NCBI GenBank assembly: GCA_964424805.1
Contig: CAYRKH010000001.1
Coordinates: forward strand, 1 to 64,000
Reading direction: 5' to 3'
Source of the DNA: IDS-8 sp964424805
GTDB lineage: Bacteria > Pseudomonadota > Gammaproteobacteria > Steroidobacterales > Woeseiaceae
DNA length: 64,000 nucleotides
In this document: piece by piece, positions 54,707 through 63,436 of the stretch
How the letters are laid out: each line of letters opens with the position of its first letter
How positions within the stretch are numbered: the first letter of the stretch is position 1
Program-made: the position numbers and the translations under genes
The notes under the pieces: model-generated
Told to the model about the DNA's origin: nothing
The model's input: only the letters and a program-made list of their open reading frames with translations
Databases searched by the model: none

Positions 54707-55873
54707 TCAAGTTGCGCGTGCCTGCAGGAGCACCGGCGGCAGGACCAGGCAAAGGCTCGCCAGGAAGAGCGCCGCGCCGAGCAGGTTCACGTTCACGTAG
54801 TCACCCCCGCGGATGGCATAGGCCGCGAGGCTCGGTCCGATGGCCAGCCCAGCCATCTGCATCGCGACCGCGTAGACGACGACCCGGCCGCGCCGGTCGA
54901 AACTTGCCATCGCGGCGAGGAGGTATGGATGCGTGAGGTTCCAGGCGAAGTTGTAAATCGACACGGCCAACGCGAACACCAGGAACTCGAATCGACCGAC
55001 GAGGAAATACAGGCACAGCGCGCCGCCGAGGATGCCGAGCGTCAGCGGCAGGGAGCGCCCGTAGCGCTTGCCGACCACGGCCGCCACGAGGGCGCCGGCG
55101 ATACCGGCGAACTGGGACATCGTGAGGCCGTTGGCGACCGCCTGCTCACTCAGGCCGCCGCCGACGCCGATCAGGAACAGGTAGGCCCATACCACGCCCT
55201 GTGCGAGGAAGTAGGCGAGCATCGCCAGCAGTGCGAGGCCCCGCATCGCCGCCGGCAGCGTGACGGCGTCCCGGGCGACGGTGACCGTGTTCTCACCGGT
55301 GACCGGCAAGTACCTCACGAAGGGCAGGCCGAGGAGCGGAAACAGCGCGAAGAACCACAGCACCGTTGCCATCCCGCCAAGAGAGTAGGCGGCCGGCATC
55401 AGCATGAGCCCGAGCGCGCCGTAGATCAGGACCCACATGATGAGCAGGCCGAAGTTCCGGTCCGGGTTGTCCGTCAGGCCGATTGCCGCGAAGCTGAGCG
55501 ACACCAGGCCGCCGGCGCCGAGGCCGGCGGCGAGCCGCAGTGCCGTGAAGCTTTCGAAATCACCGGCCAGCGTGGAGAGCGCGTTCGCGAGGAACATGAG
55601 CAGCAGCGAGCCCGTGAAGACGCGTCGCCAGTTGACGCGATGGGCGATAAAAGTCAGCAGGATCGTCGTCGCCGCAATGCCGAACATTTCCGCCGATGCG
55701 GTGTAGCCTGCCTGGCTGTCCGTGAAACCGAGGTGCACCACCAGCCCCTGCACGAAGCCGGGCTGCACGATGAACACCTCGGGGCCGATCACCCCCATCA
55801 GGATGGCTGCCGACAGACTTTTGAAAGAGTTCGTGTCGGGCGTGCTGCCTGCGGAGATGACCTGTTCCAGCAC
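54707..55873 (-). CDS. Major facilitator superfamily transporter
   Basis: 388 residues from the GTG at 55873. About 12 hydrophobic helices (AILMGVIGPEVFIVQPGFVQ, IAATTILLTFIAHRVNW, ALRLAAGLGAGGLVSLSFAA and so on), with an MFS-like loop after TM2 (AHRVNWRRVFTGS). It starts 9 nt after the TonB receptor stop. It is the probable inner-membrane importer for the compound taken up by that receptor. Confidence 0.87.
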   Translation of the reverse strand: MLEQVISAGSTPDTNSFKSLSAAILMGVIGPEVFIVQPGFVQGLVVHLGFTDSQAGYTASAEMFGIAATTILLTFIAHRVNWRRVFTGSLLLMFLANALSTLAGDFESFTALRLAAGLGAGGLVSLSFAAIGLTDNPDRNFGLLIMWVLIYGALGLMLMPAAYSLGGMATVLWFFALFPLLGLPFVRYLPVTGENTVTVARDAVTLPAAMRGLALLAMLAYFLAQGVVWAYLFLIGVGGGLSEQAVANGLTMSQFAGIAGALVAAVVGKRYGRSLPLTLGILGGALCLYFLVGRFEFLVFALAVSIYNFAWNLTHPYLLAAMASFDRRGRVVVYAVAMQMAGLAIGPSLAAYAIRGGDYVNVNLLGAALFLASLCLVLPPVLLQARAT

Positions 55874-55882
55874 GTGCCTGCG

Positions 55883-58168
55883 TTACCGCATATTGTATTG
55901 CAGGCTGATCCCGACCCAACGCGGCGGGCCGAAAGCCTGCTGGTTGAAACCGAAGCTGCCGGTGAAGTCGAAGGTGTAGCTCAAGTATTCCTCGTCGGTG
56001 ATGTTGTGAGCGAACGCGGCGACTTCCCAGCGCCCGTCACCCGAGGTGTACGCGGCACGCAGGTTGCCGACGGTGTAGCCGTCCTCCCGCGAAACCGGCT
56101 GGTTCTGGATGTCGTAGAACATCTCGCCCTGGTAGTTCGCCCAGGCCTGCACCGCGAGCTCACCGCCGAATGCCGGCCAGGCATACCGCACCAGGCCGTT
56201 CAGCGAGACGTCGGGGGCCGCCACCATCGTGCGGTCCCGCGGCGGTCCGCCGGCCGGGTCCGGGATGTTCTTGGCGGTCGCATCGAGAACGGAGACGCCC
56301 AGCGCCACGTCCCAGCCTTCGCCCGGCGAGGCCTGCAGCTCCAGCTCGGCGCCGCTGACCTCGGCGTCGGTGTTGAAGATGATCTGGTTCAGGAGCTCGA
56401 AGCGAAAGGTCTGGAAGTCTTCGTAGTCGTAGTAGAAGGCGCTGCCGTTCAGCCGTGCGCGCCCGTCGAACAGGGTCGACTTGAAGCCGACTTCGTAGCT
56501 CAGCAGCGTCTCGTCGCCAAAAGGTATCGTCTCCGGCGTGTTGCTGGCGAAGAGGAACGTCTGGTCGAGGAAGCCGACGTTGAAGCCGGCGGACTTGGTG
56601 CCCTGCGAGATCGAGCCGTAGAGCAGCACGTTCTCGGTCGGGCGGTAGTCGAGCTCGAGCTTGCCGCTGAACGAGTCCTTGTCATGGCGCGCCAGGTCGC
56701 CGACGGACTGCGGGCTGAAGTCGAACGCGACGTTGCTGCCGAACAGGAATTCGAACAAGCCGGATTCGTCGACGCTCAGGTAATTGAGCGTCTTCTCCTC
56801 GTTCGAGAAGCGCGCGCCGGCGATGAGGGTCCAGCGTTCGCTGAGGTCGAACTCGACCTGGCCGAACAGCGCGAGCGAATCGTTCTCCTGCAGGTAGTTC
56901 GCATCGAAGAACACGAAGCCCAGGTTCGTCAGGTCCAGCGTGTAGTGGCCGTCGACCTCGTTGTCGAAGTAGTAGAGGCCGCCCAGCCAGCGGAAGTTGT
57001 CGCTGCCGCCGTCGATGTGCAGCTCCTGCGTGAAGGTATCGGTTTCCGCCGCGAACGTCGGCATGATGAGCGGGAACGGGCTCGCTTCCGTGTCCTCCGA
57101 CTGCAGGCGTTCGACGGACTGGAACGCGGTGATCGAGGTCAGGAGGAAGTTCGCGAACTGCCAGTTGATGGTCGCCGAGACGCCGCGGGTTTCGACCTTG
57201 ACCCGGCCGTCGCGATCATAGGCGCCGGCCCAGGGATCGCCGTCGGTGTCCCGGTACCCGAAGCAGTCGGTGCCGGGCGCCGGCCGCTGGTCGCCGGCAT
57301 CGAGCACGCCGTCGGCGGTGCAGTCCACGGACATGTCCTGCTCGTTCGGGCCGAGCGGCACGGATTCCCCGGCCGCGTTGAATTTCGTTGCCTGGTGCTG
57401 CCAGGCGCCGACGGCGGCGTCGTTGTCCGTCCACCAGCCGCTCACCAGGACGTCGAAGTCTTCGGACGGCGTGAACAGGAGCTGCCCCCGCGCCGCCTGC
57501 GCGTCGGTCTCGTTGTAATCCGGCCCGGCGCGGTTCTCGGTCCAGCCGTCGTGCTTGTTCATCGCGAGCGAGAGCCTGCCCGAGACGCTGTCGCCGATCG
57601 GCCCGCCGAGGGCGCCTTCCAGCTTCACCTGGCTGAAATCACCGAAGGTCGCATTGAAGTAGCCGTCGAGCTCGTCGGTGGGGCGCCGGCTCACGTAGTG
57701 CACCAGCCCGCCCGTCGTGTTGCGGCCGAACAGCGTGCCCTGCGGACCGCGCAGCACCTCGACGCGCTCCATGTCGAACAGCTGGAAGCTCAGGCCGCCC
57801 ATCGCGGGGCGGTAGACCTCGTCGACGTACACGGCGACCGGGTTCTCGTTGGCATCCGCGAAGTCGTTCAGGCCGACGCCGCGCAGGAAGAAGTTGATCT
57901 GGCTCGATTCGGCGTTGGGCACCGTGTAGTTGAGCCCGGGCGTCATGGCCACGATATCCGTCGTGTTCGTGAAGCCGAGACTCTGGATCTGGTCGCCGGT
58001 GAATGCCGTTACCGCAACACCGACGTCCTGCAGGTTCTGCTCCCGCTTTTGCGCGGTGACGATGATCTCTTCGAGCACGCCCCCGGACCGGGTACCCTGC
58101 GCCCAGGCCGAAAGCGTACCACCAACCAGGAACACGCCTGCAGCAACAACCGAAACGATACGTGACAT
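55883..58168 (-). CDS. TonB-dependent outer-membrane receptor
   Basis: 761 residues from the ATG at 58168 (GGGGGAGG upstream). Signal peptide MSRIVSVVAAGVFLVGGTLSAWAQ; a TonB-box-like EEIIVTAQKREQNLQDV; a plug (VAVTAFTGDQIQSLGFTNTT, GPQGTLFGRNTTGG); and a 22-strand barrel ending FGPPRWVGISLQYNMR with terminal aromatic/Arg context. It is of the catabolic type (no siderophore genes nearby). It heads the nine-gene minus-strand operon and should import the pathway substrate, probably hydrophobic or bulky. Confidence 0.94.
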   Translation of the reverse strand: MSRIVSVVAAGVFLVGGTLSAWAQGTRSGGVLEEIIVTAQKREQNLQDVGVAVTAFTGDQIQSLGFTNTTDIVAMTPGLNYTVPNAESSQINFFLRGVGLNDFADANENPVAVYVDEVYRPAMGGLSFQLFDMERVEVLRGPQGTLFGRNTTGGLVHYVSRRPTDELDGYFNATFGDFSQVKLEGALGGPIGDSVSGRLSLAMNKHDGWTENRAGPDYNETDAQAARGQLLFTPSEDFDVLVSGWWTDNDAAVGAWQHQATKFNAAGESVPLGPNEQDMSVDCTADGVLDAGDQRPAPGTDCFGYRDTDGDPWAGAYDRDGRVKVETRGVSATINWQFANFLLTSITAFQSVERLQSEDTEASPFPLIMPTFAAETDTFTQELHIDGGSDNFRWLGGLYYFDNEVDGHYTLDLTNLGFVFFDANYLQENDSLALFGQVEFDLSERWTLIAGARFSNEEKTLNYLSVDESGLFEFLFGSNVAFDFSPQSVGDLARHDKDSFSGKLELDYRPTENVLLYGSISQGTKSAGFNVGFLDQTFLFASNTPETIPFGDETLLSYEVGFKSTLFDGRARLNGSAFYYDYEDFQTFRFELLNQIIFNTDAEVSGAELELQASPGEGWDVALGVSVLDATAKNIPDPAGGPPRDRTMVAAPDVSLNGLVRYAWPAFGGELAVQAWANYQGEMFYDIQNQPVSREDGYTVGNLRAAYTSGDGRWEVAAFAHNITDEEYLSYTFDFTGSFGFNQQAFGPPRWVGISLQYNMR

Positions 58169-58254
58169 CTTTGCCTCCCCCGTGATGGCGGACCCGAACG
58201 GGTCGGTTGCCGGTTTGCGCGCAGACCGGCAAACCGTGAGTCCGCCAGGCAATG

Positions 58255-59250
58255 TTATTGTCGGGGTGGGACCTTCGCTTGTACGACAGCGAACCCGTCC
58301 TTGCCGGCCGCGCGGGAGCGGCGGAATTCGCGGGGCGTAACCCCGTAGGCTTCGCGAAAGCAGCGGGTCATGTGCGGCAGGTCGTAAAAGCCCCACTGCA
58401 GCGCGATGTCGGTGATCGTATAGCCGTCGCACGAGGGATCCGCCAGCGCGCGCCGGCAGGCCTCGAGGCGCTGCGTCCGGATATGGCGGGCGATCGTATG
58501 TTCTTCATTCGTAAACAGCTTGTGAACGTAACGAGTGCTGACTTCGAACGCGTCGGCGATCATCTCGGGGCCGAGATGCCGGAGCCTGAGGTTTTGGCCG
58601 ATGTATCGCTTCACGCGGCGGAGCTGCGCCTCGGGGGAGCGGTCGGCGGGACTGTCGGCATGCGCGTCCAGCACGCCGCCGAGGAGGTCGAGCACGTTTC
58701 CCTGCACGCGTTCCGCCATGATCTGAGGAAGCTGCGGCAGGCAGCTGGCGGCCTGGACGACGAAGCTGCTCAACAGCCCGCAGGCCGCGTCCTCCGCCGG
58801 CATCCGCCGTCCCAGGAACTGTTCGGGGTCGCTGGCAAGCCGCCGCATGGTGTCCCCGGGCACCGCCAGCACCAGCATCTCGTGGGGAGCGTGGAGATCC
58901 AGGCGGTAGGGTTCCGCGGTGGAGGCGATGACGAAGTCGCCGGGACGCAGGTGCACCTCGCGCCCGCGCTGTGACCAGCGTGCTTTCCCGCGGATCTGGA
59001 ATTTCAGCAGGTACGGCGGGTCCTCGATCCGGGCGATATCGCGGGGCCGTCGGGTCACCGCGACCGGCGACGTGCTGATGCGGGCCAGGCGCAGGGCGCC
59101 GAGGTCGGCCGCGTCCAGGTGGGCAATAAAACGGTCGGCGCCGCCGCCGGGCGCGCAGTGCATCGGGCAAAAAACGTCGTCGATCACGCTCAGGAAGTAA
59201 TCGAACCGTTCTTCCTGGCGTACGGCGCCGAGCGCATATGAACGGTACAT
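58255..59250 (-). CDS. AraC-family transcriptional regulator
   Basis: 331 residues. The N-terminal half (LRPGDFVIASTAEPYRLDLH) is an AraC-binding-2 (FeaR/CbdS-like) sensor. The C-terminal 100 residues contain two HTH units (MIADAFEVSTRYVHKLFTNE; ITDIALQWGFYDLPHMTRCF) and the closing YGVTPREFRRSR. Regulators of this type control aromatic or amine catabolism. It lies between the two divergent operons, upstream of the TonB receptor (86-nt gap) and divergent from the CoA ligase, so it probably regulates both. Confidence 0.92.
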   Translation of the reverse strand: MYRSYALGAVRQEERFDYFLSVIDDVFCPMHCAPGGGADRFIAHLDAADLGALRLARISTSPVAVTRRPRDIARIEDPPYLLKFQIRGKARWSQRGREVHLRPGDFVIASTAEPYRLDLHAPHEMLVLAVPGDTMRRLASDPEQFLGRRMPAEDAACGLLSSFVVQAASCLPQLPQIMAERVQGNVLDLLGGVLDAHADSPADRSPEAQLRRVKRYIGQNLRLRHLGPEMIADAFEVSTRYVHKLFTNEEHTIARHIRTQRLEACRRALADPSCDGYTITDIALQWGFYDLPHMTRCFREAYGVTPREFRRSRAAGKDGFAVVQAKVPPRQ

Positions 59251-59406
59251 GCCATTCCCCTCAGGCCTGATCGTAGCACGGACGCTGTGAGAAGCCAGAA
59301 GCGGAAACGACCCGGGATTCCGGGCGGCCGCCGGGGACCGTACTTGACAGGCCCCGGGAGTTGCCGGAGGCTCAGCAGCAACGTTTACAGGGGCAGTGAT
59401 CCAGAG

Positions 59407-61029
59407 GTGGCGCAGGACTCACAACTCGGCAGCGTCTATGCGGAATTCCGGATTGCCGCCGGGACCTTTGCCGATCGGCCGTTCCTTCGGGCACCCGCCG
59501 GGACCTGCCCCGATGCCGTCGGTGCAATCGAGTGGTCATACCGCGAGGCTGCCGCGGAGGTTGCCCGCTTGCAGCGGCTGTATGCCGCGCACGGGCTGCG
59601 GGCGGATACGCGGGTGGCGGTGGCGTTCGACAGCCGCGTCGACGTGTACCTGCACTTGCTGGCGCTGAACGGCCTCGGGATCGGGCTGGTACCGCTGAAC
59701 AGCGGCGGAACCGACGGCGAGATCGCACGCGTTATCGCACACAGCGACGCCGCCCTGACCGTGTGCGCCGACGAGCACGCCGCCCGCCTGCAAACGCTTG
59801 CAGGCCGTGCGGGCGGCCGTGCCGTCCCCCTGGCGGAATTCACCGCCGGCGCCGAGGCACAAGCCCGCGTCCCCCCCGCCCGGCGCGAGCGGGAAGCGGC
59901 GCTCCTGTACACCTCCGGGACGACCGGCTATCCGAAAGGCTGCATGCTGTCGAACGATTATTTCCTGGGATTCGGCCGCTGGTACACGAGGCTCGGGGGC
60001 GTCTGCACGTTGACGCCCGACGACCGGCTCCTCACGCCGCTGCCGCCGCATCACATGAATGCGCTTTGCGTGTCGTTCATGGCCGCGCTGCTGTCCGGCG
60101 GCTCGATCGTGCAGCTCGACCGCTTCCATCCCTCCACGTGGTGGCAGACGGTCCGCGACGAGGGGGCCACCGTCATCCACTACCTCGGGGTCATGCCGGC
60201 GATCCTGCTGACGCTTCCGGCTGCCGGCGACGACGACGTCGGCGAGCAGGTGAAGTTCGGCTTCGGCGCCGGCTGCGATCCGCGCCACCATGCCATCTTC
60301 GAGGAGCGCTTCGGGTTTCCCTTGCTGGAAGCCTGGTCGATGACGGAGACCGGCGCGGGAGCGGCAAGCATTGCCCACCGGGAGCCGCGACACGTCGGCG
60401 AGCGTTGCATCGGAACGCTCGCTCACGGCACGGAACACAGGATCGTCGATGAAGCGGGTGATGACGTCGATCCGGGATCGCCCGGCGAGCTGCTGGTCCG
60501 CGCGGCGGGGGACGATCCGCGCCGGGGTTTTTTCAGCGGCTACTACAAGGATGAAGAGGCGACGCGGCAGGCATGGGAGGGCGGCTGGTTCCATACCGGC
60601 GACGTCGTTCGGGAAGGCCGGGACGGCCTGCTTTATTTCGTCGACCGCCGCAAGAACATCATCCGGCGCAGCGGAGAGAACATCGCCGCCGTGGAGGTCG
60701 AGGCGACGCTTCTCGCGCATCCGCTCGTCCGCAACTGCGCGGTCACCGCGGTGCCAGACGAGCTGCGCGGCGAGGAAGTGTTCGCGTTCGTTGTATCCGC
60801 CGGGGGCAACGCGGAGCGGGAGGCGAACGCCCTCGTCGAGCATTGCCTCGCGACGATGTCCTACTTCAAGGCACCGGGGTTCATCGCGTTCGTCGACGAG
60901 CTGCCGCTCACGGCCTCGCAAAAGGTCAATCGTGCGGCGGTGAAGCAGCAGGCGCTGGCCTGTGTCGAGGCCGCCGCCTGCTTCGACCTCAGGGCGTCCA
61001 AGAAGCGCCGGCGCGCGGGGACCGGCTGA
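59407..61029 (+). CDS. AMP-dependent acyl-CoA ligase
   Basis: 540 residues from the GTG at 59407; the frame is open to a GTG at 59287 but the extra 40 residues are Arg/Pro-rich and unlike the family. Motifs: LLYTSGTTGYPKGCM (P-loop), SMTETGAGAAS, GWFHTGDVVREGRDG, DRRKNIIRRSGENI, and the catalytic Lys near SQKVNRAAVK. It resembles CaiC/DhbE-like ligases that activate carboxylic acids to CoA thioesters. It heads the divergent operon; the next gene starts within its stop (TGATG). Confidence 0.9.
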   Translation: MAQDSQLGSVYAEFRIAAGTFADRPFLRAPAGTCPDAVGAIEWSYREAAAEVARLQRLYAAHGLRADTRVAVAFDSRVDVYLHLLALNGLGIGLVPLNSGGTDGEIARVIAHSDAALTVCADEHAARLQTLAGRAGGRAVPLAEFTAGAEAQARVPPARREREAALLYTSGTTGYPKGCMLSNDYFLGFGRWYTRLGGVCTLTPDDRLLTPLPPHHMNALCVSFMAALLSGGSIVQLDRFHPSTWWQTVRDEGATVIHYLGVMPAILLTLPAAGDDDVGEQVKFGFGAGCDPRHHAIFEERFGFPLLEAWSMTETGAGAASIAHREPRHVGERCIGTLAHGTEHRIVDEAGDDVDPGSPGELLVRAAGDDPRRGFFSGYYKDEEATRQAWEGGWFHTGDVVREGRDGLLYFVDRRKNIIRRSGENIAAVEVEATLLAHPLVRNCAVTAVPDELRGEEVFAFVVSAGGNAEREANALVEHCLATMSYFKAPGFIAFVDELPLTASQKVNRAAVKQQALACVEAAACFDLRASKKRRRAGTG

Positions 61030-62210
61030 TGGCGGCGGCGGGCGTGCGGGATTACGAGGGGATCGCGGTGGCACGGCCGTACACGGCGCCCTACGTCCGG
61101 CGCTCGGACAAGGGCGCGGCCTGGTTCCTCGGCCGCACGCTTGCCGGCGTGCTGGACGGCAGCGGCATCGCGAAGGATGAGGTGGACGGGCTCGCGGTGT
61201 CGAGCATGTCGCTCGCTCCGGATACCGTGCCGGCGCTCGTGGAGCATTTCGGGCTGTCGCCCCGCTGGCTGGCGTCGCTGCCGCAGGGTGGAGCAAGCGG
61301 CGTCATCGCGCTGCAAAGAGCGGCGCGGGCGGTCCAGTGCGGCGACGCCGGGGTCGTCGCGTGCATTGCGGGCGATACCCAGGCGCAGGGGCTGTTCGCG
61401 GAGCAGGTGAGCCGCTTCAGCCGGTTCTCGATGGAGGGGACCTGGCCCTACGGTGCCGGCGGTCCCAACGCCGTGTTCGCCCTCATTACCGCCGCGTACA
61501 TGGAACGTTACGGCGTCGGGCGTGAGGACTTCGGCCGCTTCTGCATCGAGCAGCGGGAGAACGGGCGCGCGAACCCCCACGCGCTGTTGCGCGAGCCCCT
61601 GACGCTGGAGGCCTACCTTGCCGCACGGCCGATCGTCGAGCCGCTGCACCTGTTCGACTGCGTGATGCCCTGCGCCGGCGGCGAAGGCTTCCTGGTCCTG
61701 CGGGAGGAGCGGGCGGCGGCGCTCGGCCTGCCTTACGTCCGCGTACGCGGGGTGATCGAGCGGTACAACGCGTTTCCCGAAGACCCGGTGCAGCTGCGGG
61801 GCGGCTGGGCGATGGACGCGGCGCGCCTCTTCGAGCATGCCGGCGCCGGGCCGCACGACATGGATTTCCTGCAGAGCTACGACGACTATCCGGTCATGTC
61901 CTTTATCCAGCTCGAGGACCTCGGCTTCTGCGAGAAAGGCGAGGCCGCCGGGTTCATCCGGGAGCGCTCCGGCGTCGTCGGACGCGGCGGGCTGCCGCAC
62001 AACACCAGCGGCGGCCAGCTCTCCGCCGGGCAGGCCGGCTTTGCGGGCGGTTTCCTCGGATTGGTGGAGGCGCTGCGCCAGCTTACCGGTACCGCGTGCG
62101 GTCGGCAGGTAGAGGGCGCCACGCTCGGCCTGGTGAGCGGGTTCGGCTACGTCAACTACGATCGCGGCGTGTGTGCGAGCGCGGCCGTGCTGGAGCGCGG
62201 CAGTGCCTGA
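61029..62210 (+). CDS. Thiolase-fold protein lacking thiolase Cys/His, possible aldolase
   Basis: 393 residues from the ATG at 61029. It has SCP2-thiolase/Ltp2-like architecture, but the nucleophile position (Cys in C-A-S-G) is Gly88 in LPQGGASGVIAL. The GHP histidine is replaced (SAGQAG), and the final Cys motif reads GFGYVNYDRG. It is therefore unlikely to act as a thiolase. Ltp2-type retro-aldolases, which pair with a DUF35 OB-fold protein and cleave acyl-CoA side chains, are the closest known model. Such a partner follows with an 8-nt overlap. Confidence 0.82.
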   Translation: MAAAGVRDYEGIAVARPYTAPYVRRSDKGAAWFLGRTLAGVLDGSGIAKDEVDGLAVSSMSLAPDTVPALVEHFGLSPRWLASLPQGGASGVIALQRAARAVQCGDAGVVACIAGDTQAQGLFAEQVSRFSRFSMEGTWPYGAGGPNAVFALITAAYMERYGVGREDFGRFCIEQRENGRANPHALLREPLTLEAYLAARPIVEPLHLFDCVMPCAGGEGFLVLREERAAALGLPYVRVRGVIERYNAFPEDPVQLRGGWAMDAARLFEHAGAGPHDMDFLQSYDDYPVMSFIQLEDLGFCEKGEAAGFIRERSGVVGRGGLPHNTSGGQLSAGQAGFAGGFLGLVEALRQLTGTACGRQVEGATLGLVSGFGYVNYDRGVCASAAVLERGSA

Positions 62211-62622
62211 GGTTCCGGCCTTCGAAACAACGGCCCTGCAGCGCGAGCACGCGCGGCACGCGCGCGACGGTGCGCTCACGCTGCAGACCTGCGGCGACTG
62301 CGGCACGGTGCAGTACCCGACGCGTGACGTCTGCCGCCGCTGCCTTTCCGGCACGCTGCACTGGTCGGAGCAGCCGACCTCCGGCAGGGTCGTCGCGACG
62401 GGCGTCGTGCACGCGAGCCTCGATCCGGGGTTCAAGCAGCAGGCGCCGTGGCGCATCTGTTCGGTCCTGCTGGACGCCGGCCCGGTCGTGCTGGCGCACG
62501 TCCCCGATGCGCCGGTCACCGCCGGCGATGCGGTCAACGTGCGCGATAGAATCGTCGGTGAGGAACGGTCCATACTGGTCGCAGCCAGGATTTCGGAAGG
62601 AAGGAAGGCGGAGGGGAAATGA
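62203..62622 (+). CDS. DUF35 zinc-ribbon/OB-fold protein
   Basis: 139 residues from the GTG at 62203, inside the end of the thiolase-fold gene. A zinc ribbon (CGDCGTVQYPTRDVCRRC, residues about 31-48) precedes an OB-fold (SGRVVATGVVHASLDPGF, VVLAHVPDAPVTAGDAV). DUF35 proteins bind acyl-CoA or support thiolase/aldolase partners such as Ltp2. The overlap with both neighbours indicates a protein complex. Confidence 0.88.
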   Translation: MPEVPAFETTALQREHARHARDGALTLQTCGDCGTVQYPTRDVCRRCLSGTLHWSEQPTSGRVVATGVVHASLDPGFKQQAPWRICSVLLDAGPVVLAHVPDAPVTAGDAVNVRDRIVGEERSILVAARISEGRKAEGK

Positions 62623-63347
62623 CGTCGGATCCGGTAGCGCTGGTCACCGGCGGCAGTGCCGGTATCGGGGCGAGCATCAGCCGCCATTTGCTCGAGGCGG
62701 GTTATCTCGTGCTGAATCTCTCCCGCCGGGCGTCGGCCGATTCGCATGAGCGTCTCGTGGACGTGCCCGTGGACCTGTCGGACGAGGAGGCAACGCAGGC
62801 AGCGATTCGCGATCTCGCGGCGCGCTATCCGATCACCAACGTGATCCACAATGCCGGCGTGATCAGGCCGGCGCTGGTCGAGGACGTCGAGCTCACGGAC
62901 GTCGGTTACCTGGAGCGGCTGCACATCCATGCCGCCGTCACGCTCGTGCAGGGCACGCTGGCCGCAATGAAGGCGGCGCATTTCGGCCGCGTGGTGATCA
63001 TCGCCTCCCGCGCGATGCTGGGCCTGGCTACCCGGACCGGTTACGCCGCCACCAAGGCCGGCCAGGTCGGGCTGGTGCGCACCTGGGCGCTCGAGCTCGG
63101 CCGCCACGGCATCACCGTGAATGCGATATCGCCGGGCCCGGTCGTCACCGACATGTTCACCGACGTGGTGCCCGAGGACAGCGACCAGGCCGCCCGGCTG
63201 GCGGAATCGATCCCGGTCAAGCGGCTGGGGCAGCCGGACGACGTGGCGCGTGCGGCGATGTTCCTGTTGTCCCCCGACAACGGCTTCATCACCGGCCAGA
63301 ACCTTTTTGTGTGCGGCGGCGCGAGCTTGGGCTCGCTGAGCCTGTAG
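62619..63347 (+). CDS. Short-chain dehydrogenase/reductase (ligase operon)
   Basis: 242 residues from the ATG at 62619 (ATGA overlap). TGGSAGIG cofactor loop, HNAGVI, catalytic Ser in IIASRAMLG, YAATKAG (Tyr-x3-Lys), and GPVVTDMFTD. It probably oxidises a hydroxyacyl-CoA or reduces a cleavage product. The stop TAG (63345-63347) lies inside an inverted repeat arm, so the repeat may act as the operon terminator. Confidence 0.92.
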   Translation: MTSDPVALVTGGSAGIGASISRHLLEAGYLVLNLSRRASADSHERLVDVPVDLSDEEATQAAIRDLAARYPITNVIHNAGVIRPALVEDVELTDVGYLERLHIHAAVTLVQGTLAAMKAAHFGRVVIIASRAMLGLATRTGYAATKAGQVGLVRTWALELGRHGITVNAISPGPVVTDMFTDVVPEDSDQAARLAESIPVKRLGQPDDVARAAMFLLSPDNGFITGQNLFVCGGASLGSLSL

Positions 63348-63414
63348 GAGCGCGCATTGCGCGCGATGCCACGGCCGCCGATCTTGGCATCGCGCGCAAT
63401 GCGCGCTCCTACAG
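63342..63414. repeat. Paired GCGC palindromic repeat overlapping the SDR stop codon
   Basis: Arms 63342-63370 and 63386-63414 are perfect 29-nt inverted copies with a 15-nt loop; the stem extends to 30 bp. They contain TAGGAGCGCGCATTGCGCGC and its complement. The first arm supplies the TAG stop of the upstream SDR gene. Same family as at 27367-27465 and 1-29. Confidence 0.92.
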
Positions 63415-63436
63415 GTGCTGTAAGGAGGAAGTAGCA

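Noticed and set aside
54929..58165. 1078-residue open frame on the plus strand opposite the TonB receptor
   Set aside because: Composition is Arg/Val/Glu/Ala/Gly-rich without domains; it is an antisense shadow of high-GC genes on the minus strand that have clear motifs and ribosome sites.
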